A DNA stretch of 35,973 nucleotides, taken from the NCBI GenBank assembly GCA_001781435.1, contig MFLV01000004.1, positions 371 to 36,343 of the forward strand, written 5' to 3'. The translations under genes were made by a program, and so were the position numbers. Below are positions 1-6,783 of this stretch, piece after piece. The notes below the pieces were generated by a model that worked only from the letters and a program-made list of their open reading frames with translations, was not told the DNA's origin and ran no database searches. The first letter of the stretch is position 1; every line of letters starts with the position of its first letter. The DNA is from Candidatus Kaiserbacteria bacterium RIFCSPLOWO2_01_FULL_51_21 (lineage in GTDB: Bacteria; Patescibacteriota; Minisyncoccia; Phycocordibacterales; 2-01-FULL-51-21).

Positions 1-333
1 TAGCTTATGAACAAACCAACTGGCGAGAGAAAGCAAAAAGGCGCCGACAAGAGCGGGTACAAAACCGGCAACATCGAACCCGTCAACGAAGGAACCGACA
101 AACCAAAAAAGGCCGGCATTTAAAACAAATGAGAAAAGCCCGAGCGTCATGAGCGTAAGCGGAAGCGTTAAAATCGCGAGTACGGGCTTCAGGGTAACAT
201 TTACGATACTTAAAATGAGTGCGGCGATAATCGCCGGATACCACCCGGAGACCGTGATTCCCGGGACAAACTTCGCGATCGCAAGGAGTGCCAGGGCGGT
301 AATGGCAAGTTTGAGGAGAAGTCGAAGCAACAT
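1..333 (-). CDS. Phage holin family 4 / YvlD-like membrane protein (partial)
   Basis: I read this frame directly on the minus strand from ATG at 333-331. It stays open for 111 codons and leaves the window at position 1, so the C-terminus is missing. The protein begins MLLRLLLKLAITALALLA and is almost entirely hydrophobic, with about four membrane segments. Features such as KFVPGITVSGWYPAIIAAL, LSIVNVTLKPVLAILTLPLT and VLNAGLFWFVGSFVDGFDV fit the small four-helix PF04020 (Phage_holin_4_2, YvlD) family, which has no firmly known role. It is an inner-membrane protein and is unlikely to be a phage gene, since nothing else here is phage-like. A 12-bp inverted repeat lies 34 bp upstream of the start. 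Family assignment is by recalled pattern, not a search. Confidence 0.8.
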   Translation of the reverse strand, partial: MLLRLLLKLAITALALLAIAKFVPGITVSGWYPAIIAALILSIVNVTLKPVLAILTLPLTLMTLGLFSFVLNAGLFWFVGSFVDGFDVAGFVPALVGAFLLSLASWFVHKL

Positions 334-366
334 ACTAAATACTATTGGTGCAGTCATTAAAGCACA

Positions 367-427
367 CCCCGTGAGATATAAGTACTCCAATTTTACCATG
401 GAATGTAGAGAGCATTATCTCACGGGG
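367..427 (-). repeat. Inverted repeat upstream of the holin-like gene
   Basis: The arms CCCCGTGAGATA (367-378) and TATCTCACGGGG (416-427) are perfect 12-bp complements separated by 37 bp. They sit 34 bp upstream of the start at 333. The arm resembles the CCCGTTAGAGATA arm found at murB with two bases removed, so it may belong to the same family. It could be an operator, a 5' leader hairpin or a small palindromic insertion. Confidence 0.6.
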
Positions 428-604
428 CATAGTCCTAAGTCCGCGCAACTTTCCTCCCCTTCCTGGGAAGGAGGACCTAAGTAAAAAATGCAAAACAGTT
501 TCACCAACCAGAAACTTTCAAAAAGTCTCTTTCTTCTAAGTGTCTCGCTTAATCGAGAAGCTTTTGTATGTCTCGTTTCCCCGAGTTCTCGGCTCCATGG
601 CTTT
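428..604. other. Non-coding stretch downstream of the phosphomannomutase gene
   Basis: I see no convincing gene here. It contains an imperfect GC-rich hairpin at about 451-474 (CCTCCCCTTCC facing GGAAGGAGG) and a short direct repeat CCTAAGT at 433 and 475. The rest has no recognisable motif. Confidence 0.4.
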
Positions 605-763
605 TCTAGAGCATGTCTGGAAATCCCTAACCCAGAGGCAGGTATGCGTTTCGGAGGGGGTTGCGAACGCGACGGCATGAGCATTTCAGCCATTTTTTCA
701 CCAGAAAAAACGGCGTACCCGGAGAAACGCATGCCTGCCGAGGGTCCCGGAACATGCTCTAGA
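605..763. repeat. Nested palindromic repeat element, copy A
   Basis: The outer arms TCTAGAGCATGT (605-616) and ACATGCTCTAGA (752-763) are perfectly complementary. The inner arms GGCAGGTATGCGTTTC (637-652) and GAAACGCATGCCTGCC (724-739) match at 15 of 16 positions. The inner 103 bp is clearly related to the element at 27566-27669. Both read GGCAGGTAT, then a G-rich run, then GCGACGGC, then GCGTACCC, then GCCTGC. The stop codon of the phosphomannomutase gene (759-761, minus) lies inside the outer right arm, so a minus-strand transcript of that gene would fold here. No coding capacity is evident. It looks like a MITE-like or REP-like element. Confidence 0.75.
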
Positions 764-1613
764 GAAGTTTGAGTGTATGAAGTGTCTTAAGGGTGTCTTG
801 CCAGTTGTTAACCTGTATCGCTTTAACGGGACAGGGATGTGTCCCCTGCCAGGTATCAATGAAGGTGAGTATTGCGGTGTCATTGCCTCCCTCAAATAAG
901 GCATCACCCAAATACCACAGGCGCTCAAAACCGCGACCAAGGACTGAACGAACAGCATAGCTCTTATCATAACCCTGTACTACCACATCAAAGGAGGTCT
1001 CTCCTCCGAGAAAAATTTGTATTTCTTCCAAAGAAAGACGGGAGCATTCTTGTCGCAGGTGCTTGAGAAAACGCCGGCGAAATCCCGTGCGCTCGTCGTA
1101 TTCTTTGAAAAAAGCGCGATTGGCATAGGTTTCATTTCCTAAAGGCTCTCGGGGTCTCCCAATAGGTATTACGTTAATCATCGAAATTCGGTCAACAATC
1201 TTGTCTCCTATGATACGCATCGGAGAGGGTAGTTGGAACTCCGGCAGCTTGAGTGCGTGCTCAATTATTTGCATAAGGTGTTGAAACCGTGCTTCTCCCA
1301 TGTGAGAGCACATCTCAAAACGTTCAACGAGCTCGGTCGACAACTTTTCAAAAAGCTTGCAGTGATACCGGGCAGTACCGTTGCATACAAATGCTTCAAA
1401 TGAGCCGCGATATCCGAAGCGGTGCAGAGGCTCAATAAATTGTTCGGCAATGAGCCGAAGATCGCTTCCGGCGCACACGAAAAACGGAACGGACAGATGC
1501 TGAAGCGCCGCCGCCATTTCGGGCTCGAGCGGCCGGCGAGGCGGCGTCAGGGTATTATCTACATCGAATACCACTGCCGACCTTGCATCAACTGTCTTTT
1601 TCTGTGCATCCAT
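759..1613 (-). CDS. Eukaryotic-type phosphomannomutase (HAD-IIB)
   Basis: This 284-residue protein should interconvert mannose-6-phosphate and mannose-1-phosphate in the cytosol, supplying GDP-mannose-type donors. The N-terminus has the HAD nucleophile motif FDVDNTLTPPR (catalytic Asp17 and Asp19). NVIPIGRPR (147-155) and GGETSFDVVVQGYDKSYA (203-220) closely follow the eukaryotic PMM family (PF03332), and GDALFEGGND (236-245) supplies the magnesium-binding acidic residues. Length is close to the usual 245-260 with a short N-terminal extension. The ATG at 1613 lies 10 bp after the stop of the upstream nucleotidyltransferase gene, so the two are probably co-transcribed. The usual bacterial route is the larger PMM/PGM (ManB) enzyme, which makes this choice notable. 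Glucose phosphomutase or phosphatase activity is an alternative. Confidence 0.85.
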   Translation of the reverse strand: MDAQKKTVDARSAVVFDVDNTLTPPRRPLEPEMAAALQHLSVPFFVCAGSDLRLIAEQFIEPLHRFGYRGSFEAFVCNGTARYHCKLFEKLSTELVERFEMCSHMGEARFQHLMQIIEHALKLPEFQLPSPMRIIGDKIVDRISMINVIPIGRPREPLGNETYANRAFFKEYDERTGFRRRFLKHLRQECSRLSLEEIQIFLGGETSFDVVVQGYDKSYAVRSVLGRGFERLWYLGDALFEGGNDTAILTFIDTWQGTHPCPVKAIQVNNWQDTLKTLHTLKLL

Positions 1614-1623
1614 TAGTTACATG

Positions 1624-2079
1624 CTATGTCTTTTTTGCGCGCAGAGCGTATTTTGAGAGAAGCCAGGAGCTTGACTGGACTTTTCCCCCTTTTCCAAGAT
1701 TGAAAACCGTGCGGCAATTGAGTTCCTTGCACACTGACGCTTCAGGAATACTTTTTCTCGTTCGATCTCCGCCGTTGCCAAAAATATTGGGCCGCAGGGC
1801 GCGAAGCTCGGCGCAGACACTCATATCCGACGGGTTCTTTGGGTGACGGGTAAGAACAACTTCGTCAACCGCTTTGAGAGCCTTGATGATTTCTCTGCGC
1901 TCATCCTCGTGCATAAAAATGACCCCTTTCTTTTTTCGAAGCCAGCGGTCGTTATTGAGGATGACAACCAACCGATCTCCGAGTTTCCGTGCTTCTTCAA
2001 ACATTCGTACATGCCCGACATGAAGAGGATCAAAACCACCGCTCACCGCGATTACGACATCCTTTTTTCCGCTTTTCAT
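1624..2079 (-). CDS. HxGH cytidylyl/adenylyltransferase (RfaE-C/TagD-like)
   Basis: This is a 151-residue single-domain nucleotidyltransferase of the cytidylyltransferase-like fold. The N-terminal GGFDPLHVGHVRM carries the HxGH signature (His20, His23). SSSWLLSK near residues 137-144 resembles the ISSTxxR/K signature that closes the nucleotide site. Relatives include glycerol-3-phosphate cytidylyltransferase (TagD), the adenylyltransferase domain of HldE and FMN-type enzymes, and the sequence alone does not fix the substrate. It sits between secA (35 bp upstream) and a phosphomannomutase (10 bp downstream). That suggests it activates a sugar or polyol phosphate for envelope glycan, but this is inference. 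It starts at ATG 2079 and has no obvious Shine-Dalgarno. Confidence 0.8.
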   Translation of the reverse strand: MKSGKKDVVIAVSGGFDPLHVGHVRMFEEARKLGDRLVVILNNDRWLRKKKGVIFMHEDERREIIKALKAVDEVVLTRHPKNPSDMSVCAELRALRPNIFGNGGDRTRKSIPEASVCKELNCRTVFNLGKGGKVQSSSWLLSKYALRAKKT

Positions 2080-2114
2080 AGTTTTTACAACCTCGCGAGA
2101 ATCAAAAATGTTCC

Positions 2115-4661
2115 TTACTTCTTCGCCAAATTTTTCTGATGCTCTTCTGTATTAAGCATCCCGCATTTCTTATATTTTTTGCCGCTACCACACGGACAGG
2201 GGTCGTTACGTCCCACCTTTCCGCCGGAGGCGGACCCACCTTTGGCGGGCGCTCTTTCTTCACTTTTTGATTCCAGGCTTCCGCCGATAAAGCGCGCCTG
2301 TTGATGTACTTCCGTCAATTGCTTTTCCTCGCGCATAAATGCCTCCGCGCCGATGTTCGGCAGAAGGCGCAGTACCGTTTCGATAAAGCTCTCTTCCATT
2401 TCCTTAAAAAGCCGAAGTCCCTCCTTGCGGTACTCAACCAGCGGATCGCGCTGTCCATAGGCGCGCAGATTGACGCTGCCGCGCATATAATCCATTACTT
2501 CCAGGTGTTCTACCCAAAGCATATCAATGGTTTGAAGGAGAAGCTGTCGTGCGGAGGATAAAAATTCCGTATCGCCAAGCTGCTGCCTTCTCTCAGCAAT
2601 CGCCTTGCGCGCTTCTTCACTGTCGCCAACGAGTTCATCAAGGAGTGTTTCGAATTCCGATGGTTCTCCGAGTAGCACTTTCCGGCGGCGTTTGTAAACA
2701 GTGTGCCGTTGGTGATTAAGCACCATGTCATATTCGAGCACGAGCTTCCGAGCATCAAAATTAAATCCCTCGATTTTTGTCTGCGCGGATTCAAGCGACC
2801 GCGTGATAAGTGAATTTTCAATCGGCTCATCCTCCGGAATACCAAAGCGCCCCATCATTTTCTTTATGGTGTCAGAAGCAAAAACACGCATGAGGGTGTC
2901 TTCAAGCGACACAAAAAACTGCGTGTCACCCGGATCGCCCTGCCGCCCGGAGCGCCCTCGAAGCTGATTATCGATACGCCGCGCTTCGTGGCGCTCGGTA
3001 CCAAGCACAAAGAGCCCCCCGAGATCTTTCACCCCTTCATGTTCCTCTTTGGTCGCCGGGTTACCTCCGAGCTTGATATCAACGCCGCGGCCAGCCATGT
3101 TCGTGGCAACCGTTACTCGCCCCTTCCTTCCCGCCTGTGCAATAATCTCTCCTTCACGCTCATGGTTCTTGGCATTCAGCATCTCATGTTGGATTCCTTC
3201 CTGCGTCAGAAATTTTCCCAAGAGCTCGTTCTTCTCTATCGAAACCGTGCCGATGAGGACCGGTTGCCCCTTAGCATTGAGCTCTTTTACCTTGCGCGCA
3301 ACTGCCCTGAACTTTCCTGCTTCCGTCTGGAAAATGAGGTCATTGTGATCGTGCCGTTTAGACGGCTTATTGGTCGGAATCGCCATGACCTCGAGACCGT
3401 ATACCTTGTAAAATTCTTCTGAGGAGGTGAGCGCCGTACCAGTCATTCCGGCAAGTTTCCCATAAAGACGGAAATAGTTCTGAAAGGTAATCGAAGCAAA
3501 CGTGCGCGACTCTTTCTGTACCGCCACCCCCTCTTTCGCCTCAATCGCCTGATGCAGCCCCTCCGACCAGCGCCGGCCGGGCTGGAGACGTCCCGTAAAT
3601 TCATCTACAATGACGACTTCCCCATCCCGAACCACATAATGCCGATCCCGTTCAAAAAGCGCCTTAGCGCGCACTGCCGTTTCAAGGTGGTGTACGTATT
3701 TGATGCCTTTTTCGGTATACAGGTTGCCAATGCCGAGGATTTTTTCTGTTTTTTCAATGCCCGCGTCAGTAAGAATTATGGTTCTATGTTTTTCATCAAC
3801 GGTATAATCAATGTCATGCTGAAGCTCTCGCGCAACATTGGTAAAAAGCGCATATAAATTCTCGGATTCTGTTGTCGGAGCTGAAATAATAAGGGGGGTA
3901 CGAGCCTCGTCGATGAGAATTGAGTCTATTTCGTCGACAATAGCAAAGTGGAATCCCCGTTGGCGTAACCCTTTGGGATTGTATTCTATATTGTCACGCA
4001 GATAATCAAAGCCAAATTCATTGTTGGTACCGTAGGTAATGTCGGCTTCGTAGCTTTCCCGTCGCGACACCGGACGCAAAAATTCGTGCACCACTTTGAA
4101 TGAACCGAGTGTATCTCGTGTTTTGTCCAACTCTCCTTCCCGTGGTGAGTTGTCGGTTGTGTGTTGTGAGTCGTACACATAGGACTCCTCATGATTAATG
4201 ACGCCAACCGAAAGTCCGAGTGCCGAGTAAATTTGCCCCATCCATACGCCGTCGCGCCGCGAAAGGTAATCATTGACCGTGACCACATGTACTCCTTTGC
4301 CGGGAAGTGCGTTGAGGTATGCGGGAAGTGTCGCGACGAGCGTTTTTCCTTCGCCGGTGCGCATTTCTGTAATATTGCCGTAGTGGAGCACTATGCCGCC
4401 CATGAGTTGAACATCAAAATGCCGCTCCCCGAGAGAACGCCTTGCCGCTTCGCGCACTACGGCGAAAGCTTCAGGTAGTATGGCTTCAAGTGTTCTGCCG
4501 TGGGCAAGCTTATCCCGAAAAACTTGAGTTTTTTCCCGAAGTTCCTCGTCGGAAAGAGCTTGAGTTTTCTGCTCATACTCGTTGATATTCTTGACAACCT
4601 CTTCGTATTGTTTCGGAACTTTAGTTCCCTTCCCCTCGCTAAATAAGCTATTAAAAAACAT
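2115..4661 (-). CDS. secA: Preprotein translocase ATPase SecA
   Basis: SecA drives protein export through SecYEG by ATP hydrolysis at the cytoplasmic membrane. The 848-residue product has Walker A TGEGKT near residue 103, the DEAD-type box IVDEIDSILIDEARTPL, IPTNKPSKR, the NBD2 signature ATNMAGRGVDIKLGG and LRGRSGRQGDPG. It ends in the SEC-C zinc motif DPCPCGSGKKYKKCG. The length matches Bacillus SecA (841) rather than E. coli (901). A polar insert of roughly 40 residues with YVYDSQHTTDN follows VINHEES in NBD1. It heads a tight minus-strand run with the nucleotidyltransferase and phosphomannomutase. A TACAAT -10-like box lies only 9 bp before the ATG (minus strand, 4675-4670), which would give a very short leader. 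Confidence 0.97.
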   Translation of the reverse strand: MFFNSLFSEGKGTKVPKQYEEVVKNINEYEQKTQALSDEELREKTQVFRDKLAHGRTLEAILPEAFAVVREAARRSLGERHFDVQLMGGIVLHYGNITEMRTGEGKTLVATLPAYLNALPGKGVHVVTVNDYLSRRDGVWMGQIYSALGLSVGVINHEESYVYDSQHTTDNSPREGELDKTRDTLGSFKVVHEFLRPVSRRESYEADITYGTNNEFGFDYLRDNIEYNPKGLRQRGFHFAIVDEIDSILIDEARTPLIISAPTTESENLYALFTNVARELQHDIDYTVDEKHRTIILTDAGIEKTEKILGIGNLYTEKGIKYVHHLETAVRAKALFERDRHYVVRDGEVVIVDEFTGRLQPGRRWSEGLHQAIEAKEGVAVQKESRTFASITFQNYFRLYGKLAGMTGTALTSSEEFYKVYGLEVMAIPTNKPSKRHDHNDLIFQTEAGKFRAVARKVKELNAKGQPVLIGTVSIEKNELLGKFLTQEGIQHEMLNAKNHEREGEIIAQAGRKGRVTVATNMAGRGVDIKLGGNPATKEEHEGVKDLGGLFVLGTERHEARRIDNQLRGRSGRQGDPGDTQFFVSLEDTLMRVFASDTIKKMMGRFGIPEDEPIENSLITRSLESAQTKIEGFNFDARKLVLEYDMVLNHQRHTVYKRRRKVLLGEPSEFETLLDELVGDSEEARKAIAERRQQLGDTEFLSSARQLLLQTIDMLWVEHLEVMDYMRGSVNLRAYGQRDPLVEYRKEGLRLFKEMEESFIETVLRLLPNIGAEAFMREEKQLTEVHQQARFIGGSLESKSEERAPAKGGSASGGKVGRNDPCPCGSGKKYKKCGMLNTEEHQKNLAKK

Positions 4662-4694
4662 GAGGACTTATTGTAGCGTAAACCGCACAAAAAA

Positions 4695-4727
4695 GCACCG
4701 CCACATCCGTAATGGGTGTGGCGGTGC
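4695..4727 (-). terminator. Intrinsic terminator of the micropeptide unit
   Basis: The stem GCACCGCCACATCC (4695-4708) and GGGTGTGGCGGTGC (4714-4727) is 14 bp with a single G-U pair and a 5-nt loop. On the minus strand it is followed at once by TTTTTT. It separates the tiny ORF at 4753-4794 from secA. Confidence 0.85.
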
Positions 4728-4752
4728 CGAGACGTCTCGCTACGTAAGGAGA

Positions 4753-4794
4753 TTATCTCTTCTTTTTCTTCGCGGCCTTCTTTCTCTTTGCCAT
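4753..4794 (-). CDS. Possible 13-residue Lys/Arg-rich micropeptide
   Basis: On the minus strand ATG at 4794-4792 opens a frame reading MAKRKKAAKKKKR, ending at TAA (4755-4753). Ten of its thirteen residues are Lys, Arg or Ala in a pattern like the basic tails of nucleoid or ribosomal proteins. A strong intrinsic terminator follows 25 bp after the stop, so some transcript clearly ends here, and about 300 bp upstream contain no other gene. There is no good Shine-Dalgarno. It could be a genuine micropeptide, a leader peptide in a longer non-coding RNA, or the chance remains of a larger basic protein. I can name no function. Confidence 0.4.
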   Translation of the reverse strand: MAKRKKAAKKKKR

Positions 4795-5118
4795 AAGTGC
4801 TACTAGGTTATGCTAAGCGTATATCGTATGCAGTAATTTCCGACCATTGTCGCCGCAATATGAAGCGGCAAAATATTTAAAAAATTACTGCTCAGCCGTT
4901 TCTCTTACAGTATCGCTCATTCAAAGTACACATACAATGATTTTTATGCACGAGGTGTGGATAACCCCCATACGACACTTACGTGCCCTCGTTCTTTTGC
5001 TCTGCCAAAGTTTTGAAATCGTTTCGTACACGATACACTGTTTTGTGTACGTGCGTATGGATTTAGAAACACACTACGATATGCAAATTATTTTGAGCGC
5101 GAATCCGGTATAAAACAA
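4795..5118. other. Non-coding stretch with dyad structure between secA and murB
   Basis: No credible protein gene is visible. Two dyads stand out. GCAGTAATTT (4830-4839) pairs with AAATTACTGC (4882-4891) and encloses GCCGC (4852-4856) with GCGGC (4865-4869). CGTACAC (5025-5031) pairs with GTGTACG (5045-5051). It is probably the promoter and 5' leader of the micropeptide unit, or an unannotated small RNA on the minus strand. I looked for and did not find a tRNA, tmRNA or RNase P RNA signature. Confidence 0.45.
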
Positions 5119-5162
5119 GTCCCGTGGAATCCCCACAGCTCGCTGTGGGGATTCCACGGGAC
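5119..5162 (-). terminator. Strong perfect hairpin, murB terminator
   Basis: A perfect 20-bp stem (5119-5138 with 5143-5162) with loop CTCG lies 61 bp beyond the murB stop. The minus strand continues TTGTTTT and the plus strand reaches a TTTTTTT run 12 bp later, so it could work both ways. The centre AGCTCGCT resembles the centre of the hairpin at 26458-26501. Confidence 0.85.
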
Positions 5163-5223
5163 ACCAGGTTGTTTTTTTGGAAGATGTGTCGGCCGCCGCC
5201 GACCCAGAACACAACTCGCCTTC

Positions 5224-6276
5224 TCATCCCCGCGGCAAGTCGCCGGGTATTTGAAGTCGATCTCCAATAAACACGATCTCCGGGACAATCTCAATACCGG
5301 TCTTTTCCCGGACATCACGGATTATGTTCTCAGCAAACTCGCGCATTTCCTGCGCGGTTGAGCCGCCGTAGTTGACAAGTACCAAAGATTGTTTCTCAAA
5401 TACTCCGACTCTGCCGCGGCGTACCCCTTTCCACTGCAGCCGCTCTAACAAAGCACCAAGAGCAATTTTGCTTCCGCCGCCCCTAAGAGGAAAATGGGGC
5501 AAATCCGGGAACTCCTTGAGAAGTTTTGCAAGAGTCGTACTGTCAACCGCAGGGTTTTTGAAAAAAGAGCCGGCAGTTCCGATTACTTTGATATCAGGAA
5601 ATTTTCTGCTGCGGATCAAAAGAACTGCCTCGCGAACCTCAAGAGGAGTTGGGGGAGTTTCGCGATTAGTGAAATAATCCCGAACCTCACGATAGGAAAG
5701 ATTCGGCGCTCCATTTTTTGAAAGATGAAAAGCAACGCGAGTGATAATCCACTGCCGCCCTTCTTCGGTTTTAAAGAAGCTTGTTCGATATCCAAACTGG
5801 CAGTCGGTGTTTTGAAACAGCCGCTTCTTGTATGTTTTCATACTGTAGGCCTCAACCCATGCAATCGCAGTGCCTACTTCCACTCCATATGCCCCGACAT
5901 TTTGAACTGGAGTTCCTCCGACCGTACCGGGAATACCGGAAAGATTCTCGAGTCCAGAAAGACCACTCTCTATGGTTCTGACAACAAAAGGGTCCCAGGG
6001 TTCTCCTGCCCCCGCCACAACCTGAAACACCTCCCCCTCCTCCTTCAGTGAGACGCCACCAATCTCAATTTTTATGACAAGCCCGGGAAAGCCATCGTCA
6101 CTTATAAGAAGATTCGATCCGCCGCCCAGAACGAAAAAGGGGACCTTTTCTTTTTCTCCCCACTCAAGCGCCTCTTTCAGATCTTGAGGTGTGCGCACAC
6201 GAGCAAAAAAACGCGCCCTGCCCCCAATCTGAAATGTGGTAAACGATGCCAAGAGCACCTCCCTTTCTATCTCCAT
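5224..6276 (-). CDS. murB: UDP-N-acetylenolpyruvoylglucosamine reductase MurB
   Basis: MurB is the cytosolic FAD/NADPH enzyme that reduces UDP-GlcNAc-enolpyruvate to UDP-MurNAc in peptidoglycan synthesis. From the ATG at 6276 the protein is 350 residues and begins MEIEREVLLASFTTFQIGG, the normal MurB opening. A TTG 60 bp upstream would add 20 unconserved residues and is less likely. Visible motifs are FVLGGGSNLLISDDGFPG (FAD loop), LSGIPGTVGGTPVQNVGAYG, the type I MurB loop FGYRTSFFK, GTAGSFFKNPAV with the catalytic Ser, and the terminal VPEIVFIG. The start codon overlaps one arm of a 15-bp inverted repeat (6275-6289 with 6450-6464), so leader RNA could hide the start. Transcription ends at the hairpin 5119-5162. 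Confidence 0.95.
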   Translation of the reverse strand: MEIEREVLLASFTTFQIGGRARFFARVRTPQDLKEALEWGEKEKVPFFVLGGGSNLLISDDGFPGLVIKIEIGGVSLKEEGEVFQVVAGAGEPWDPFVVRTIESGLSGLENLSGIPGTVGGTPVQNVGAYGVEVGTAIAWVEAYSMKTYKKRLFQNTDCQFGYRTSFFKTEEGRQWIITRVAFHLSKNGAPNLSYREVRDYFTNRETPPTPLEVREAVLLIRSRKFPDIKVIGTAGSFFKNPAVDSTTLAKLLKEFPDLPHFPLRGGGSKIALGALLERLQWKGVRRGRVGVFEKQSLVLVNYGGSTAQEMREFAENIIRDVREKTGIEIVPEIVFIGDRLQIPGDLPRG

Positions 6277-6464
6277 CCCGTTAGAGATAGGAAACGCCCA
6301 ACTGACGTCCTGAGCCTTCCCTACTGTAGAAATCAATAATGGTCATCGACCAGGCGTTTTTTGAAGCGTTTCCGTTTATAGCTTTAGACCGAAGTGGCAA
6401 TATCACAACCATGAAATCCTTACCATTTAGCTATAGTACCAACTGTTAGTATCTCTAACGGGAT
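6275..6464 (-). repeat. Inverted repeat ATCCCGTTAGAGATA spanning the murB leader
   Basis: The arms ATCCCGTTAGAGATA (6275-6289) and TATCTCTAACGGGAT (6450-6464) are perfect 15-bp complements 160 bp apart. On the minus-strand RNA the upstream arm can pair with the sequence that ends in the murB AUG. A closely related pair lies upstream of the gene at 17323-18048. It is either a mobile palindromic element with 15-bp terminal repeats or a start-codon-masking leader structure. Confidence 0.7.
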
Positions 6465-6482
6465 CCATGATGTAGTTCTATT

Positions 6483-6652
6483 GTGCCAATCGGCGGGGAG
6501 CGGGTGCGAGCTCCAAAAAATAAAAGTCTTCGTGAGTGCCGCCGCCCCCCACCGCTTGGCGCAAGAGGGTTTTCCACCACGGTAACACACAAACGAAAAT
6601 CCCGCCAAAGGCGGGATTTTCGTAGACTTTTATTCAGGTGCCCGATTGGCAC
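6483..6652. repeat. Nested 170-bp palindromic element
   Basis: Three arm pairs are nested. GTGCCAATCGG (6483-6493) pairs with CCGATTGGCAC (6642-6652), and AATAAAAGTCT (6519-6529) pairs with AGACTTTTATT (6624-6634), both perfectly. The central hairpin at 6593-6623 completes it. The space between 6530 and 6592 is GC-rich without a gene. The layout (terminal repeats, subterminal repeats, central hairpin) recalls a MITE or a structured RNA. Confidence 0.65.
6593..6623. terminator. Perfect bidirectional hairpin
   Basis: ACGAAAATCCCGCC (6593-6606) and GGCGGGATTTTCGT (6610-6623) form a perfect 14-bp stem with a 3-nt AAA loop. The stem carries its own A/T tracts, as in a bidirectional intrinsic terminator. 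It would end minus-strand transcription from the glycan run before murB. Confidence 0.7.
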
Positions 6653-6721
6653 GCACTAAAGTAAGCTAGCATAGATCGACCAAAAGTGCAAGTCCCGTAG
6701 GTCCACTTCTATGTTAAGCGA

Positions 6722-6773
6722 GCCTCGTGCTTTGGAGGAGCTTGATGGACGCGTCTCCGGAAAAGCATGAGGC
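6722..6773 (-). terminator. Imperfect hairpin after the O-antigen ligase-like gene
   Basis: GCCTCGTGCTTT (6722-6733) and AAAGCATGAGGC (6762-6773) match at 11 of 12 positions and lie 10 bp past the stop of the gene at 6784-8967. No U-tract follows, so it may be a processing or stability hairpin rather than a true terminator. Confidence 0.45.
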
Positions 6774-6783
6774 GAGCGTCTCT

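Noticed and set aside
488-772. Plus-strand frame of 94 codons across the palindromic element
   Set aside because: It covers the inverted-repeat arms, has no recognisable domain and lacks a ribosome-binding site.
4795-5118. Possible tRNA, tmRNA or RNase P RNA
   Set aside because: No T-loop motif, CCA end or conserved RNase P blocks could be found on either strand.
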